DNA from: Planctomycetota bacterium
GTDB taxonomy: Bacteria > Planctomycetota > JAPUJT01
Direction: 5' to 3'
Assembly (NCBI GenBank): GCA_027296055.1
Contig: JAPUJT010000090.1
Location: 1-59,959 of the forward strand
DNA length: 59,959 bases
Positions 49,422-58,020 of this stretch are shown here, piece by piece; position 1 is the stretch's first letter, and each line of letters begins with the position of its first letter. Below the pieces are notes generated by a model that was not told the DNA's origin, did not search any database, and saw only the letters and a program-made list of their open reading frames with translations. Made by a program: the position numbers and the translations under genes.

Positions 49422-52400
49422 TACTTCCCCTCCGTTCCGATCTCGCGGACGCACCGAAATCCCGTTCCCTCGCTGCGGAAGTGCTTTGCCGGGAGCCCGC
49501 GGAAGGAGCACCGGAAGTACCTTTCGAGGGGAAAGAGGAACGTCCCGCCCTTGACCACCGCCGAGTCTTCCTCGCCACTCGTCCACTCGTTGACGTTCCC
49601 ACCGAGATCCCGGACGCCGGACGCGCTGAGATCCCAGTCATTCTCACCGACCGGCCGGGTTCCGTCGGGATGGGAGAAGATCGAGGCGTCGTCGTCGCCC
49701 CACGGGTACTTGTGCCTCCCCTTCCCGTCCTCGGACGCCGCCTTCTCCCACTCCAGCTCGGAGGGGAGCCTCTCTCCCATCCAGCGTGCGTAAGCCTCCG
49801 CCTCGTACCAGGAGACTCCCGTGACCGGGTGCTCGGAAAGATTCTCGGGGAAGGTCCCGCCACTCCACCCGGCGGGTCCAGGGGCCCCGTCCATCGAGGT
49901 GAATTCTGCGATACGCTCCCACCCCTTCGAGTCCCAGGCACCCCGCCGCTCCTCTCCATAGCCGCCGGCATCGACGAACTGCTTGAACTGGCGGTTCGTG
50001 ACCTCGTGCCTGTCGATGTAGAACGACCCGACGATCTGTCCCTTTCCCGAGAGATCGGACCCGAGAGCGAAGTGACTGGCCGCGATGTAGATCTTCCCAT
50101 CCGGCGTCTTCTCCGTCCGGTCCAGATCGAAGAGGATCGTCCTCGCCGTCCCGTGATCCGGGCGGTAATCGAGGATGTCCTTCAGGAGAAACTTGGCGTC
50201 GGCGCTGTTCCCCTCCTCCCGGGCCTCCATGGCCCGGGTCAGCAGACGCGAGCAAAGCTCGTCGAGGACGTGATCGAGCTTGAGGCTCACCTCATCGGGG
50301 TCGTCGGTGTTCTCCGTAGCCATCCGGTAGCTGATCACCGCCTCCTTGAAGCGGTCACCCTCGGTCAGACGATTCCCGTCGGCGAGACCCTTCTGGTAGC
50401 GCGCCTCTCGAAGGGCGGTCATCGCCTCTTCCGTCTCCGAGATCTCGAGCGCGTGAAGCAGATTCCTGATGGCCCCGTCGAACTTTCCGTCGGTCAGCAT
50501 CTCCCGCCCCGAGGTGAGATGCTTCTTGTATCCTTCCTGATCCTCCTTCAATTCCTCGATGCGCTTCTCTACCGTCTCTCCCCGCTCCGGATCCTCGATC
50601 CCCAGGGCCTTCGCCTCGTTCAGGCGACTCATCGCGACGTCAAACTTCTTCCATTTCTCGGCGGCTTCCAGAGCGTACTCGAGGTTGAGATCGACCATCG
50701 CCTTTCGCGTCTCCGCGTTGGCCTGATCCTTGTAGAACGCCTGTCGAGTCCAGTTGAGGGCCTGTTCGTACTCCTCCGCGGCTTCGGGCCCGGTCGCAGC
50801 GCGCGCCACGGAGATCGCGCTGTTCGCCTTTCCGAGGAGCTCTTCCGACTCTCTTCGAAGCTGTACGCGACTGTCCTCCTCGTGAAACCCCTTCTGCACC
50901 CTTGCCAGTCCGATCTTGGCGTCCTCGGAGCTGGGTTTCATTTTCAGGGCATCGAGGAACTTGTGCTCGGCCTCTTCGAAGTCCCCGTCCGCAAGCAGGC
51001 TATTTCCCTTGCGGATCAGCTTGAGCAGCTTGTCGCCCAGGGCCCAGTTGGCATCATTGATTGCGTCATTGGCATCGCGGCTATCCGGATCGATCGCCTT
51101 GGCCTTCTCGAACTCCCGGATCGCGGCGGGGTGGTCCTTCCTCCCCATGAGCCTCCTACCCTCGAGGAGATGGGTCTGGACCTTCTCCCGGAGAGCCGAC
51201 TCGGCGCGAACTTTCGACGTGATGGCCGCTCCACTCACCGCCAGGACGGCGACGACCGCCGCGGCAGCCGTCACGGAGATGGCCTTGTTGCGGACGATCT
51301 TTCGCCACATCCTCTCCCAGAACCCGATCGGCCGGGCGAGGATCATCTCGCCATTCAAGTAACGCTGGATGTCCTTCTGGAGGGCTCCCGCCGACTCGTA
51401 GCGCTTATCCGGCTCCTTCTCCAGGGCCTTCAAGCAGATCGTCTCGACGTCCCTGTGGAGGGAGGGGTTCAAGACCTTCGGGGAGAGCGGCTCCTGCTTG
51501 AGGCACTTCATCAGCACCTCCATCGAGTTCTCTCCCTTGAATGGAGGGGAAGCCGTCAGTAGCTCGTAGAGCACCGCCCCGAGCGAGTAGACATCCGCCC
51601 GCCCGTCGATCTCGCCCTCGCCGGTCGCTTGCTCGGGGGACATGTACGCCGGGGTCCCCATCACCTCCCCTGTCTTGGTCACCTTGCTATCCGCGAGGAG
51701 GTCCTTGACGATCCCGAAGTCGGTGATGCGGGGATTGCCGAACTGGTCGAGAATGATGTTGGCCGGTTTTATGTCCCGGTGCACGATTCCCTGCGAATGA
51801 GCGTACTCGAGGGCCTCGGCCACCTTCTTGGCGATGACGAGCGATTCCCGGATCGGCAGCCCGCCCTTGCGGATCAGCCGCGCCAGGGTTCGTCCGTTGA
51901 TGAAGTCCATCGTGAAGAAGTGCCGGCCCCCGATCTCACCCACCTCATGAATCGGCACGATATAGGGGTGATTCAGGTTGGCCGCGGCAGACGCCTCCAG
52001 GTGGAAGCGCTTGAGCTCCTCCTCGGATGCCACGTCTCCTGCCATCAGGACCTTCAGGGCGACGACACGGTTCAGCTTCTTCTGCAGGGCCTGGTAGACG
52101 ATCCCCAGTCCCCCCCGCGCGATCTTCTTCAGGATCCGGTACTCGCCGAACATCTCCTCCTCGATCTCGCCGGACCGGGAGTAGGTGGGTCGAGATGTGT
52201 GGTCGGGAAAGGTGTCCCTGTCGAAACCCGTCTGCGGGTTCACGATGTCGTAGATCAGAGTATCGGCCGCGATCGGGGCGTCCTCATCCATGTCCGGGAT
52301 GGACAGCACTTCCTGGCAGGACTTGCAGGTGAATTCCTGCCCCGTCTCGAAGCCGACGATGTTGTACTGGAGATAGCAGCGGGTGCAGAAGAGGACTTCC

Positions 52401-52897
52401 TTGCGTTGCCGATGAAGCACGCGGCGGATCTGCCCCTGGGTGAGGCCCCCCGTGTCGATCAGGACCTGGCCCAGGCGAACCCGCTCGCCGGCGGCGCGCC
52501 GGCGCGCGTGTTCCCTCAGGCCGGCGTTTACCTCCTGCTCGGTGGCGAGACCCAGTCGGACCACCTTCTTGCCGAAGAGCGACTCCTCGAGCGTCTCCAG
52601 CGTGATCCCATCCTCTTCGCTCAGACGGCGGGCCTGGATCTCCAGGATGCGTCGCAGTTGCTCCGGGATGATGAAGCCTTTGTTCAGCAGGATCTCGCCC
52701 ATCGGCTGGGGATCGTCGCTGCGTTCCTGCGACTTGATGCACTCTTGAAGCTGATCTTCCGTGAGCATCCCCTCGGACAGCGCGATCTGCCCGAACAGGA
52801 TCTCGGGCCCGACCTGCCTGGTCGGGGCCTCGTCCGGATGCGGCTCCGTCTCGTAGCCCCCTCCTTCGAGGGTGCCCGTTTCATGCTTCTTCGCCAC
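49421..52897 (-). CDS. Transmembrane Ser/Thr kinase with zinc ribbon, TPR and FGE-type domains
   Basis: A 1,158-residue protein from the GTG at 52897 (GAGGG five bases upstream; an ATG at 52933 would lie before the predicted transcription start). Order: paired GspE-N-like helical units (about 25-150, ILFGQIALSEGMLTEDQL), a zinc ribbon (CTRC, later CKSC, about 165-205), a kinase domain (about 250-515) with GGLGIVYQA, VALKVL, HRDIKPANI, DFG and SPE, one transmembrane helix (about 537-558), TPR/coiled helices (about 565-925), and a periplasmic FGE-sulfatase/lectin-like domain (about 935-1155, DRHEVTNRQFKQFVDAGGY, GNVNEWTSGE, GTGFRCVRE). It heads the operon and probably senses an envelope ligand. 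Confidence 0.9.
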   Translation of the reverse strand: MAKKHETGTLEGGGYETEPHPDEAPTRQVGPEILFGQIALSEGMLTEDQLQECIKSQERSDDPQPMGEILLNKGFIIPEQLRRILEIQARRLSEEDGITLETLEESLFGKKVVRLGLATEQEVNAGLREHARRRAAGERVRLGQVLIDTGGLTQGQIRRVLHRQRKEVLFCTRCYLQYNIVGFETGQEFTCKSCQEVLSIPDMDEDAPIAADTLIYDIVNPQTGFDRDTFPDHTSRPTYSRSGEIEEEMFGEYRILKKIARGGLGIVYQALQKKLNRVVALKVLMAGDVASEEELKRFHLEASAAANLNHPYIVPIHEVGEIGGRHFFTMDFINGRTLARLIRKGGLPIRESLVIAKKVAEALEYAHSQGIVHRDIKPANIILDQFGNPRITDFGIVKDLLADSKVTKTGEVMGTPAYMSPEQATGEGEIDGRADVYSLGAVLYELLTASPPFKGENSMEVLMKCLKQEPLSPKVLNPSLHRDVETICLKALEKEPDKRYESAGALQKDIQRYLNGEMILARPIGFWERMWRKIVRNKAISVTAAAAVVAVLAVSGAAITSKVRAESALREKVQTHLLEGRRLMGRKDHPAAIREFEKAKAIDPDSRDANDAINDANWALGDKLLKLIRKGNSLLADGDFEEAEHKFLDALKMKPSSEDAKIGLARVQKGFHEEDSRVQLRRESEELLGKANSAISVARAATGPEAAEEYEQALNWTRQAFYKDQANAETRKAMVDLNLEYALEAAEKWKKFDVAMSRLNEAKALGIEDPERGETVEKRIEELKEDQEGYKKHLTSGREMLTDGKFDGAIRNLLHALEISETEEAMTALREARYQKGLADGNRLTEGDRFKEAVISYRMATENTDDPDEVSLKLDHVLDELCSRLLTRAMEAREEGNSADAKFLLKDILDYRPDHGTARTILFDLDRTEKTPDGKIYIAASHFALGSDLSGKGQIVGSFYIDRHEVTNRQFKQFVDAGGYGEERRGAWDSKGWERIAEFTSMDGAPGPAGWSGGTFPENLSEHPVTGVSWYEAEAYARWMGERLPSELEWEKAASEDGKGRHKYPWGDDDASIFSHPDGTRPVGENDWDLSASGVRDLGGNVNEWTSGEEDSAVVKGGTFLFPLERYFRCSFRGLPAKHFRSEGTGFRCVREIGTEGK

Positions 52898-52936
52898 TCT
52901 GTCCCTCAGGGTAGACCTTCCCCGGCTATACATGTT

Positions 52937-52950
52937 GCAAAGCGGGTGCC
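52937..52950 (-). promoter_or_regulatory. Sigma-54 promoter of the kinase operon
   Basis: On the minus strand GGCACCCGCTTTGCA has GG and GC exactly 10 bases apart and matches GGCAC-N4-TTTGCA. The predicted start is near 52925, leaving a 28-base leader before the GTG at 52897. Confidence 0.65.
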
Positions 52951-53130
52951 TGAGGAACTCCGATTCCCAAACTGGTTCGGAGAAGATCTCGGCCCTACAA
53001 CGACTGAAGTCGCATAGGGATGGGAGTCTCGATATCGAACTGCGTCTCGATCGAGAGAAGCGAGAGATCGTGAATTCACGCAGAATCTTCCCGATCCTGG
53101 AATTTGCGTTTCAGATTGGGAAAACCTGAG

Positions 53131-54051
53131 TTAGCCGTCTGCGGGCGGTGGCGAGGCCGAGTCCGGTGTCACGGGAGGATGCACGAGGGCAAATCCGTGG
53201 CAGTAGGTGTCGAGGCCCTCGGTGATCCGGGTGACGATCTTCCGGAAGGTGGATCGAAGTCGAGAGGGCTCGAGAAGAACCTCCGGCTTGCGGCCGATCG
53301 GAATCCGTTTGGATTGACCGAAGTCGAGACAGAGCGAGTTGAGGAATCCCCCGTGGCCGCTGAGGCTCTTGACCATCTCTCCCGAAGGGAGGGATGCTAT
53401 GAACGCGAGGGGAAAGACATAGTTAGGTCTGCCCCCCTGCTCGAGGAAGGCGCGAGAATCGATCCGCAGCGCGTGGAAGTACGACCGGATCCGATCGAGG
53501 CCTGCCCCTTTGAGGAGGGGTGCCTTCTTCGGCGCGGGCTCCTCGGCCAACGAACCCGAGACCTGGCAACGGGCCATGAGCCCCGAGGACTGGAAGACGC
53601 GGGTCAGGACACGGACTTCACCATCCACCTCTCTCCAGGAGAAGAAGGCGCGGGCCGTCTCCCCGTACGTCGCGGGCTGCTTGAACTGGACGCGGAGGCG
53701 CTCGATTCGAAACGTGGGGAACAGGACCTCCAGGGGGAGCAGGATCTTGGAGACGGTCATGGCCCCGGGAACGATATTGCCTTCCCTATGGATCGGGTTT
53801 TCATCCCCCGTGGCCTCCGCGAATCGCCGCCCCTGGCTGGCTCTCACGCGGTAGGTGATGAACAGGTTTGCGCCGTCTCCGAGGAAGAACCCCGACTCAC
53901 CTCCGCGGCGGCCGGCCTGCATCGCCGGTCGCGCGGACTGGCCACGCGGATCTCTGACGAGAAACCTATCTCGGAACGAGTCGAGAGTCTTCAGAGAGAT
54001 GAACGGACGGCTTGCGGAGGAAACCACCGGAATCCTTCGGTCTTCGGGCAA
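53131..54051 (-). CDS. MaoC-like double hot-dog protein
   Basis: A 306-residue soluble protein. The centre has the MaoC/hydratase-2 signature: ASQGRRFAEATGDENPIHRE, where the Asp and His of D-x-N-x-x-H are the catalytic pair in R-specific enoyl hydratases, followed by PGAMTVSKILLPL and IERLRVQFKQP. The front 70 residues and the C-terminal half (SGEMVKSLSGHGGFLNSLC) may complete a second hot-dog. The substrate is probably an acyl thioester but is not predictable. It is a single gene, divergent from hemL across 220 bp. Confidence 0.72.
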   Translation of the reverse strand: MPEDRRIPVVSSASRPFISLKTLDSFRDRFLVRDPRGQSARPAMQAGRRGGESGFFLGDGANLFITYRVRASQGRRFAEATGDENPIHREGNIVPGAMTVSKILLPLEVLFPTFRIERLRVQFKQPATYGETARAFFSWREVDGEVRVLTRVFQSSGLMARCQVSGSLAEEPAPKKAPLLKGAGLDRIRSYFHALRIDSRAFLEQGGRPNYVFPLAFIASLPSGEMVKSLSGHGGFLNSLCLDFGQSKRIPIGRKPEVLLEPSRLRSTFRKIVTRITEGLDTYCHGFALVHPPVTPDSASPPPADG

Positions 54052-54192
54052 CTTTTACCCCCTCATGGAGTCCCCTTGCGAGGTCCCCCCCCTGAGGTGC
54101 CCTTGTCGAGAGTTGAACAAACTGGATTCTAGGTGAAGGGCGATAACGGGTCAAGCAGGGAATTCGTCAAAAACACCGTTCTTCAGCCTCTG

Positions 54193-54221
54193 TTGTCACA
54201 TCCCGGCTTCGTCCTTAGAAT
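54193..54221 (+). promoter_or_regulatory. Sigma-70-type promoter for hemL
   Basis: TTGTCA (54193-54198), a 17-bp spacer and TAGAAT (54216-54221). The start would be near 54228, 44 bases before the hemL GTG. Confidence 0.7.
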
Positions 54222-54271
54222 AACTCACGTCAGGAAGCGACACTCAGGGGATCGATCCGTAGGGAGACCTC

Positions 54272-55579
54272 GTGACTGGAGAGCCTGCGAACCGCCACGA
54301 CCTACCCGCCTCGAGAGAGGCGTACCGGGAGGCCTGCCGCCATATCCCGGGCGGCGTGAACAGCCCGGTCCGCGCTTTCGGGGCGGTCGGCGGCCATCCG
54401 GTGTTCATCGAGAAGGGGATCGGGGCCTGGGTGACGGACCTCGATGGCCGGAAGTATATCGACTATGTCGCATCCTATGGCCCCCTCATCCTGGGCCACG
54501 CCCATCCAACCGTCGAGGCGGCGGTGATGGCCGCAGCGACCCGGGGCCTGTCATTCGGGGCGCCGACGATCGGAGAGACGGATCTGGCCCGGAGGGTCAC
54601 GAGCGCGTTCCGATCGATCGAAAAGGTTCGTTTCGTCAACTCGGGGACGGAAGCGGCCTTGAGCGCCATCCGTCTCGCCCGAGGGGTGACGGGCCGGCAG
54701 GGGCTGGTGAAATTCGCCGGCTGCTACCACGGGCACGTCGACGCACTGCTCTCTGCTGCGGGGTCCGGGGCCGCAGGGCTGGACTCGGACTCGGTCCGCG
54801 GCGAGTCGTCGTCGACTTCCGTCCTCCCCTTCAACAACCCCGAGGCGGTTCGGGAGACGTTTCGAAATCGCGGCGGGGAGATCGCCGCCCTGATCGTCGA
54901 GCCGATCCCCTGCAACATGGGGGTCGTTCCCCCGCGGGAGGGGTTCCTCGAGCTCCTCCGGGAGGTCACGGAGGAGGCCGGCGCTCTCCTTATCTTCGAT
55001 GAGGTGATCACCGGATTCCGGGTCGGCCCCGCGGGGGCGCAGGGCCTCTTCGACATCGATCCCGACATCACTCTTCTCGGGAAGGTCATCGGCGGGGGGA
55101 TGCCGGTCGGGGCCTACGGAGGGCGCGCCGAGATCCTCGACCGGTTGGCCCCCCAGGGTGACGTCTACCAGGCGGGCACGCTTTCCGGAAACCCGGTGGC
55201 GATGGCCGCGGGGAAGGCGACCCTGGATGAGGTCTCGGCGGACGGCTTCTTCGACCGGCTGGAGGAGACGGCGAGCGCCCTGGCCGATCGGCTCGCCTCC
55301 GTCTTCCAGGAGGCAGGGTGGCCGGCGGTGATTCACAGGGTCGGGTCCCTCATCGGGCTCTTCTTCACCCAGGGGGAGGTCAAGGATTTCGAGGAGGCGC
55401 GCGCCGCCAGCGGAGATCGGTACGCGGAGTTCTTCAACCAGATGCTGGAACGAGGCGTCTATCTCGCCCCGAGTCCCATGGAGGCAATCTTCATCTCCTC
55501 CGCCCATGGCCAGGAAGAAATCGAAAAGACAACAGAGGCGGCCCGTGAGTCTTGCGCGGCCGCCTCATCCGACTCTTGA
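54272..55579 (+). CDS. hemL: Glutamate-1-semialdehyde 2,1-aminomutase
   Basis: A 435-residue PLP enzyme of the C5 tetrapyrrole pathway that makes 5-aminolevulinate. GTG start. Signatures: HIPGGVNSPVRAFGAVGG near 25-42, VNSGTEAALSAIRLARG, CYHGHVDALL, the PLP-contact Asp in LLIFDEVITGFRVG, and the Schiff-base lysine in LLGKVIGGGMPVGAYGG (about 270). The usual C-terminal GMYLAPSPFEA block appears as GVYLAPSPMEAIFIS. Full length. The lipoprotein gene starts 20 bases downstream and may be co-transcribed. Confidence 0.96.
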   Translation: MTGEPANRHDLPASREAYREACRHIPGGVNSPVRAFGAVGGHPVFIEKGIGAWVTDLDGRKYIDYVASYGPLILGHAHPTVEAAVMAAATRGLSFGAPTIGETDLARRVTSAFRSIEKVRFVNSGTEAALSAIRLARGVTGRQGLVKFAGCYHGHVDALLSAAGSGAAGLDSDSVRGESSSTSVLPFNNPEAVRETFRNRGGEIAALIVEPIPCNMGVVPPREGFLELLREVTEEAGALLIFDEVITGFRVGPAGAQGLFDIDPDITLLGKVIGGGMPVGAYGGRAEILDRLAPQGDVYQAGTLSGNPVAMAAGKATLDEVSADGFFDRLEETASALADRLASVFQEAGWPAVIHRVGSLIGLFFTQGEVKDFEEARAASGDRYAEFFNQMLERGVYLAPSPMEAIFISSAHGQEEIEKTTEAARESCAAASSDS

Positions 55580-55598
55580 CACAGGAGGGCAATCTGCA

Positions 55599-56390
55599 AT
55601 GAAGATCTGGATCTGTCTCTTGGCCTTGATGTTCGTCGTGTCGGGTTGCTCTCGAGGACCTACCGGCCCGACTCCGTCCGATATCTACGAGGGTTACAAA
55701 GGGCATTTCAATGACGCCCAGGCGGAGGAGAAGAGAGGTGATCGGTACGAGGCGATCCAGGAGTACATCCTGGCCAAGAAGGCGCTTGAGGATCTCGGGG
55801 TGAAGTACCCCGATTCAATGCTCTACGATGAGCGCGAGCTGGCCAGGGTCAAGGAAGTGATCAAGGAGCTGAAGGATGAGGAGCGTCGAGGCGTCGAAGC
55901 CGTCATCGCCGGGCAAGAGGGCCCCCCACCGATTCCGGAGCCAGAGATGTCCGGAGAACTCTTCCATAGCATCAAGGGAGCCATCGAGACCAAGATAGGA
56001 GCGTTGACCAAGACCGACGGAAAGCTCACGAACGACGAGCTGGATCGCGTCAAACGGGTCGAGCCGTTCGTGGTGGACAACACCCCCGCCCTGGTGATTC
56101 ATATCCTGACGAACTCCCGGTTGATCCCGGGCATGCAGATCCAGCAATGCGAACGAGAGATGAAGGAGGTCCTCAGGGTCATACGGACCCACAGGGACGA
56201 ACTGGGTGCGTTCAAGCTCTACACCTTCTCGGGCTTCAAGGCGATCGAAGGAGCCGGAGGATACGCCGAGCCGGTGCTTCTCTTCGAGTACCGTTTCACC
56301 CCCGAGGACTTTGACAAGATCGATTGGGCCAAGCTAATGGGGGAAGAGGGCGAAATCGGGGAAATGGCCACAGAGACCATCGAACCCTGA
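55599..56390 (+). CDS. Lipoprotein of unknown function
   Basis: A 263-residue lipoprotein starting at the ATG at 55599 (CAGGAGGGC upstream). The signal is MKIWICLLALMFVVSGC, Cys 17. The mature N-terminal half is helical and TPR-like (YKGHFNDAQAEEKRGDRYEAI then YILAKKALEDLG). The C-terminal half has mixed strands and helices, including ALVIHILTNSRLIPGMQ and VLLFEYRFTPEDFDKI. No family recognised. It follows hemL closely. Its stop lies 13 bases before a repeat half-site shared with the end of the convergent patatin gene. Confidence 0.72.
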   Translation: MKIWICLLALMFVVSGCSRGPTGPTPSDIYEGYKGHFNDAQAEEKRGDRYEAIQEYILAKKALEDLGVKYPDSMLYDERELARVKEVIKELKDEERRGVEAVIAGQEGPPPIPEPEMSGELFHSIKGAIETKIGALTKTDGKLTNDELDRVKRVEPFVVDNTPALVIHILTNSRLIPGMQIQQCEREMKEVLRVIRTHRDELGAFKLYTFSGFKAIEGAGGYAEPVLLFEYRFTPEDFDKIDWAKLMGEEGEIGEMATETIEP

Positions 56391-56403
56391 GTGGGCGAAA
56401 AAA

Positions 56404-56417
56404 GGGGACAGTCACCC
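56404..56417. repeat. Repeat half-site GGGGACAGTCACCC at the patatin stop
   Basis: On the minus strand this reads GGGTGACTGTCCCC; its TGA (56414-56412) is the stop codon of the patatin gene. The core dodecamer is identical to the one at the RiPP precursor start (11,629). Confidence 0.55.
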
Positions 56418-57404
56418 TTTCGCTAGTTCGGTGCGCGTCAAGAAACTCGCAAGATACTCGCGCCACGAAGCTTTTCTTTCGGTCTTTCCGAGGAGGGATT
56501 TTATCTGCGGAAGGGCCCGAAGGGTGGCCTCCTTGCCGCGTTCAATCATGTCTTTCGCCGTGGAGAAGTCGGCCCAGTAGAGATCCCCCACCTCCGGTCG
56601 GATGATCACGTCTGAATCGCGAAGCCGGATCTGACGCAAGGCTTTTGCCCCGATGCTCTCCACACGGAACAGGATCTCCAGCCCCGTGGTGAACTGCTCT
56701 CCGCCGTTCCCGGGCGGAAACTGCGGACTCACGTCCACAGAAACCACCACGTCGGCGCCCATCTCGATCGCCACGTCGGCCGGCACGGCCCCGAGGAATC
56801 CGAGATCGGACAGGAGCTTCCCATCCGACTTCACGGGCGGAAAGAACCCGGGAAGGGAGATGCTCGCGAGGATCGCCGGTCGAAGGTCCCCCTCCCGGAT
56901 CGCGACCTCTTCACCTTCGATCAGATCGACGGCCGATATCGCCAGAGGGATCTTCACGTCCTCGAAGGTCTTGTCGGGCACCGTATCCTCGAGTATCCCC
57001 CCCAGCACGCGGGCGTCGAAGAGAGAGGATCGTCGAAGGAGATAGGTGTAGGCGAGACCGCGTCTCACGCTGAGGAATATCGATTCGAAGAAGTTCTGTT
57101 CGGGTCGATCAGCTTTGCGGAATCGCTTCAGGCCAATCTTGCGGAAGGAATCGGACTGAAGGAACGCGAGCGTTCGCTCCTGGAGGGCGTGAACATCGGG
57201 ATTCAGTGCGTAGGGTCCGCCGATCAGGGCACCGATGCTGGTGCCCACGATCATGTCGATCGGTATCCCCTCCTCCTCGAAAACCTGCAGGACGCCGAGA
57301 TGCGCCATTCCGCGGGATCCGCCGCCCCCGAGCACCAGGCCGAGCTTCTTTCGGGTCCGCTTCGATTTCCCCCCCCTGTTCGTCGCACCGTTAGAGCCTC
57401 TCAA
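56412..57404 (-). CDS. Patatin-like phospholipase (RssA type)
   Basis: A 330-residue predicted acyl hydrolase. After a basic lead (KSKRTRKK) it has the oxyanion-hole loop LGLVLGGGGSRGMAHLG, the nucleophile in IVGTSIGALIGG (G-x-S-x-G), and the catalytic Asp in LLSDLGFLGAVPA, where most relatives have DGG or DGA and this one has DLG. A TTG start is used, 3 bases after the preceding stop, with GGGAGG 7 bases upstream. It is the second gene of a pair with a small exported protein. Substrate is probably a membrane lipid. Confidence 0.9.
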   Translation of the reverse strand: MRGSNGATNRGGKSKRTRKKLGLVLGGGGSRGMAHLGVLQVFEEEGIPIDMIVGTSIGALIGGPYALNPDVHALQERTLAFLQSDSFRKIGLKRFRKADRPEQNFFESIFLSVRRGLAYTYLLRRSSLFDARVLGGILEDTVPDKTFEDVKIPLAISAVDLIEGEEVAIREGDLRPAILASISLPGFFPPVKSDGKLLSDLGFLGAVPADVAIEMGADVVVSVDVSPQFPPGNGGEQFTTGLEILFRVESIGAKALRQIRLRDSDVIIRPEVGDLYWADFSTAKDMIERGKEATLRALPQIKSLLGKTERKASWREYLASFLTRTELAKG

Positions 57405-57407
57405 GCA

Positions 57408-57863
57408 CTAACCTCCCGATCGGGCCTTCTTCTTCTCGAAGCTGACCTTCTTGATCTCCGACACGACGAGCTCATACTCGCCGTACTTGGAATCGCCGCG
57501 CAGCAGGGTGCCGCTGTTCATCTTGAATTCGGCCGGTTCCTCGTCCCAGAACTCCAATTTGATGTGAATCGAGTCTCCCTCGACCTTGGAAACGGAGAGG
57601 GACTTCACCGTTTCGAACTGTATCTTGATCGTGGCTTCTCCGTGATGAACGACGATGAATCGCTCGACTTTCTCGGACGCTCCAAACATCGACTTGGTCT
57701 GGGTGATGCATCGCGGGTCCTTGATCGTGGTCGAAACACCCTGTCGATCGGTGACGGTGGCCTCGATGTCCTTCTTCGCGGCCTTGTCTTCTTCCGACGT
57801 GTAAACGGGGTGCAGAAGTGAAGTGGCCAAGATCAACTGGAGCGCTAATAGAATCGGTCCCAT
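57408..57863 (-). CDS. Small exported protein preceding patatin
   Basis: A 151-residue protein starting at the ATG at 57863, with AAAGGGGGAAAAG before it. A signal peptide (MGPILLALQLILATSLLHPV) is followed by a beta-rich domain with alternating strands (IEATVTDRQGVSTTIKD, RFIVVHHGEATIKIQF, VSKVEGDSIHIKLEFW) and a Lys-rich end (KKVSFEKKKARSGG). Family unrecognised. The patatin gene begins three bases after its stop, so the two are expressed together. A perfect TATAAT lies about 59 bases upstream. Confidence 0.72.
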   Translation of the reverse strand: MGPILLALQLILATSLLHPVYTSEEDKAAKKDIEATVTDRQGVSTTIKDPRCITQTKSMFGASEKVERFIVVHHGEATIKIQFETVKSLSVSKVEGDSIHIKLEFWDEEPAEFKMNSGTLLRGDSKYGEYELVVSEIKKVSFEKKKARSGG

Positions 57864-57921
57864 CTTTTCCCCCTTTCCAACAAACCTCGGGCAATCCCCC
57901 GACCCTGCCTTCTCTCCTCTC

Positions 57922-57927
57922 ATTATA
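57922..57927 (-). promoter_or_regulatory. -10 box for the exported-protein/patatin pair
   Basis: A perfect TATAAT on the minus strand, preceded by GTGG. The -35 is weak (TCGACC at a short spacing). The start would be near 57915, about 52 bases before the ATG. Confidence 0.5.
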
Positions 57928-57968
57928 CCACACGCGCTCGGAGGTCGATCCCGATCGCCCCCTTGTCC

Positions 57969-57997
57969 TTGCCCTGCCGTCGCGCGGTCGATACATT
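57969..57997 (+). promoter_or_regulatory. Possible promoter for uppP
   Basis: TTGCCC (57969-57974), 17-bp spacer, TACATT (57992-57997). Both boxes match four of six consensus bases. Confidence 0.4.
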
Positions 57998-58020
57998 ACT
58001 CGCCAAAGGGGGAGGAGCGG

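Noticed and set aside
48015..51562. Long plus-strand open frames (592 and 693 codons) opposite the kinase and caspase-fold genes
   Set aside because: High-GC codon bias on the minus strand leaves antisense frames open. The minus-strand proteins have full domain sets; these do not.
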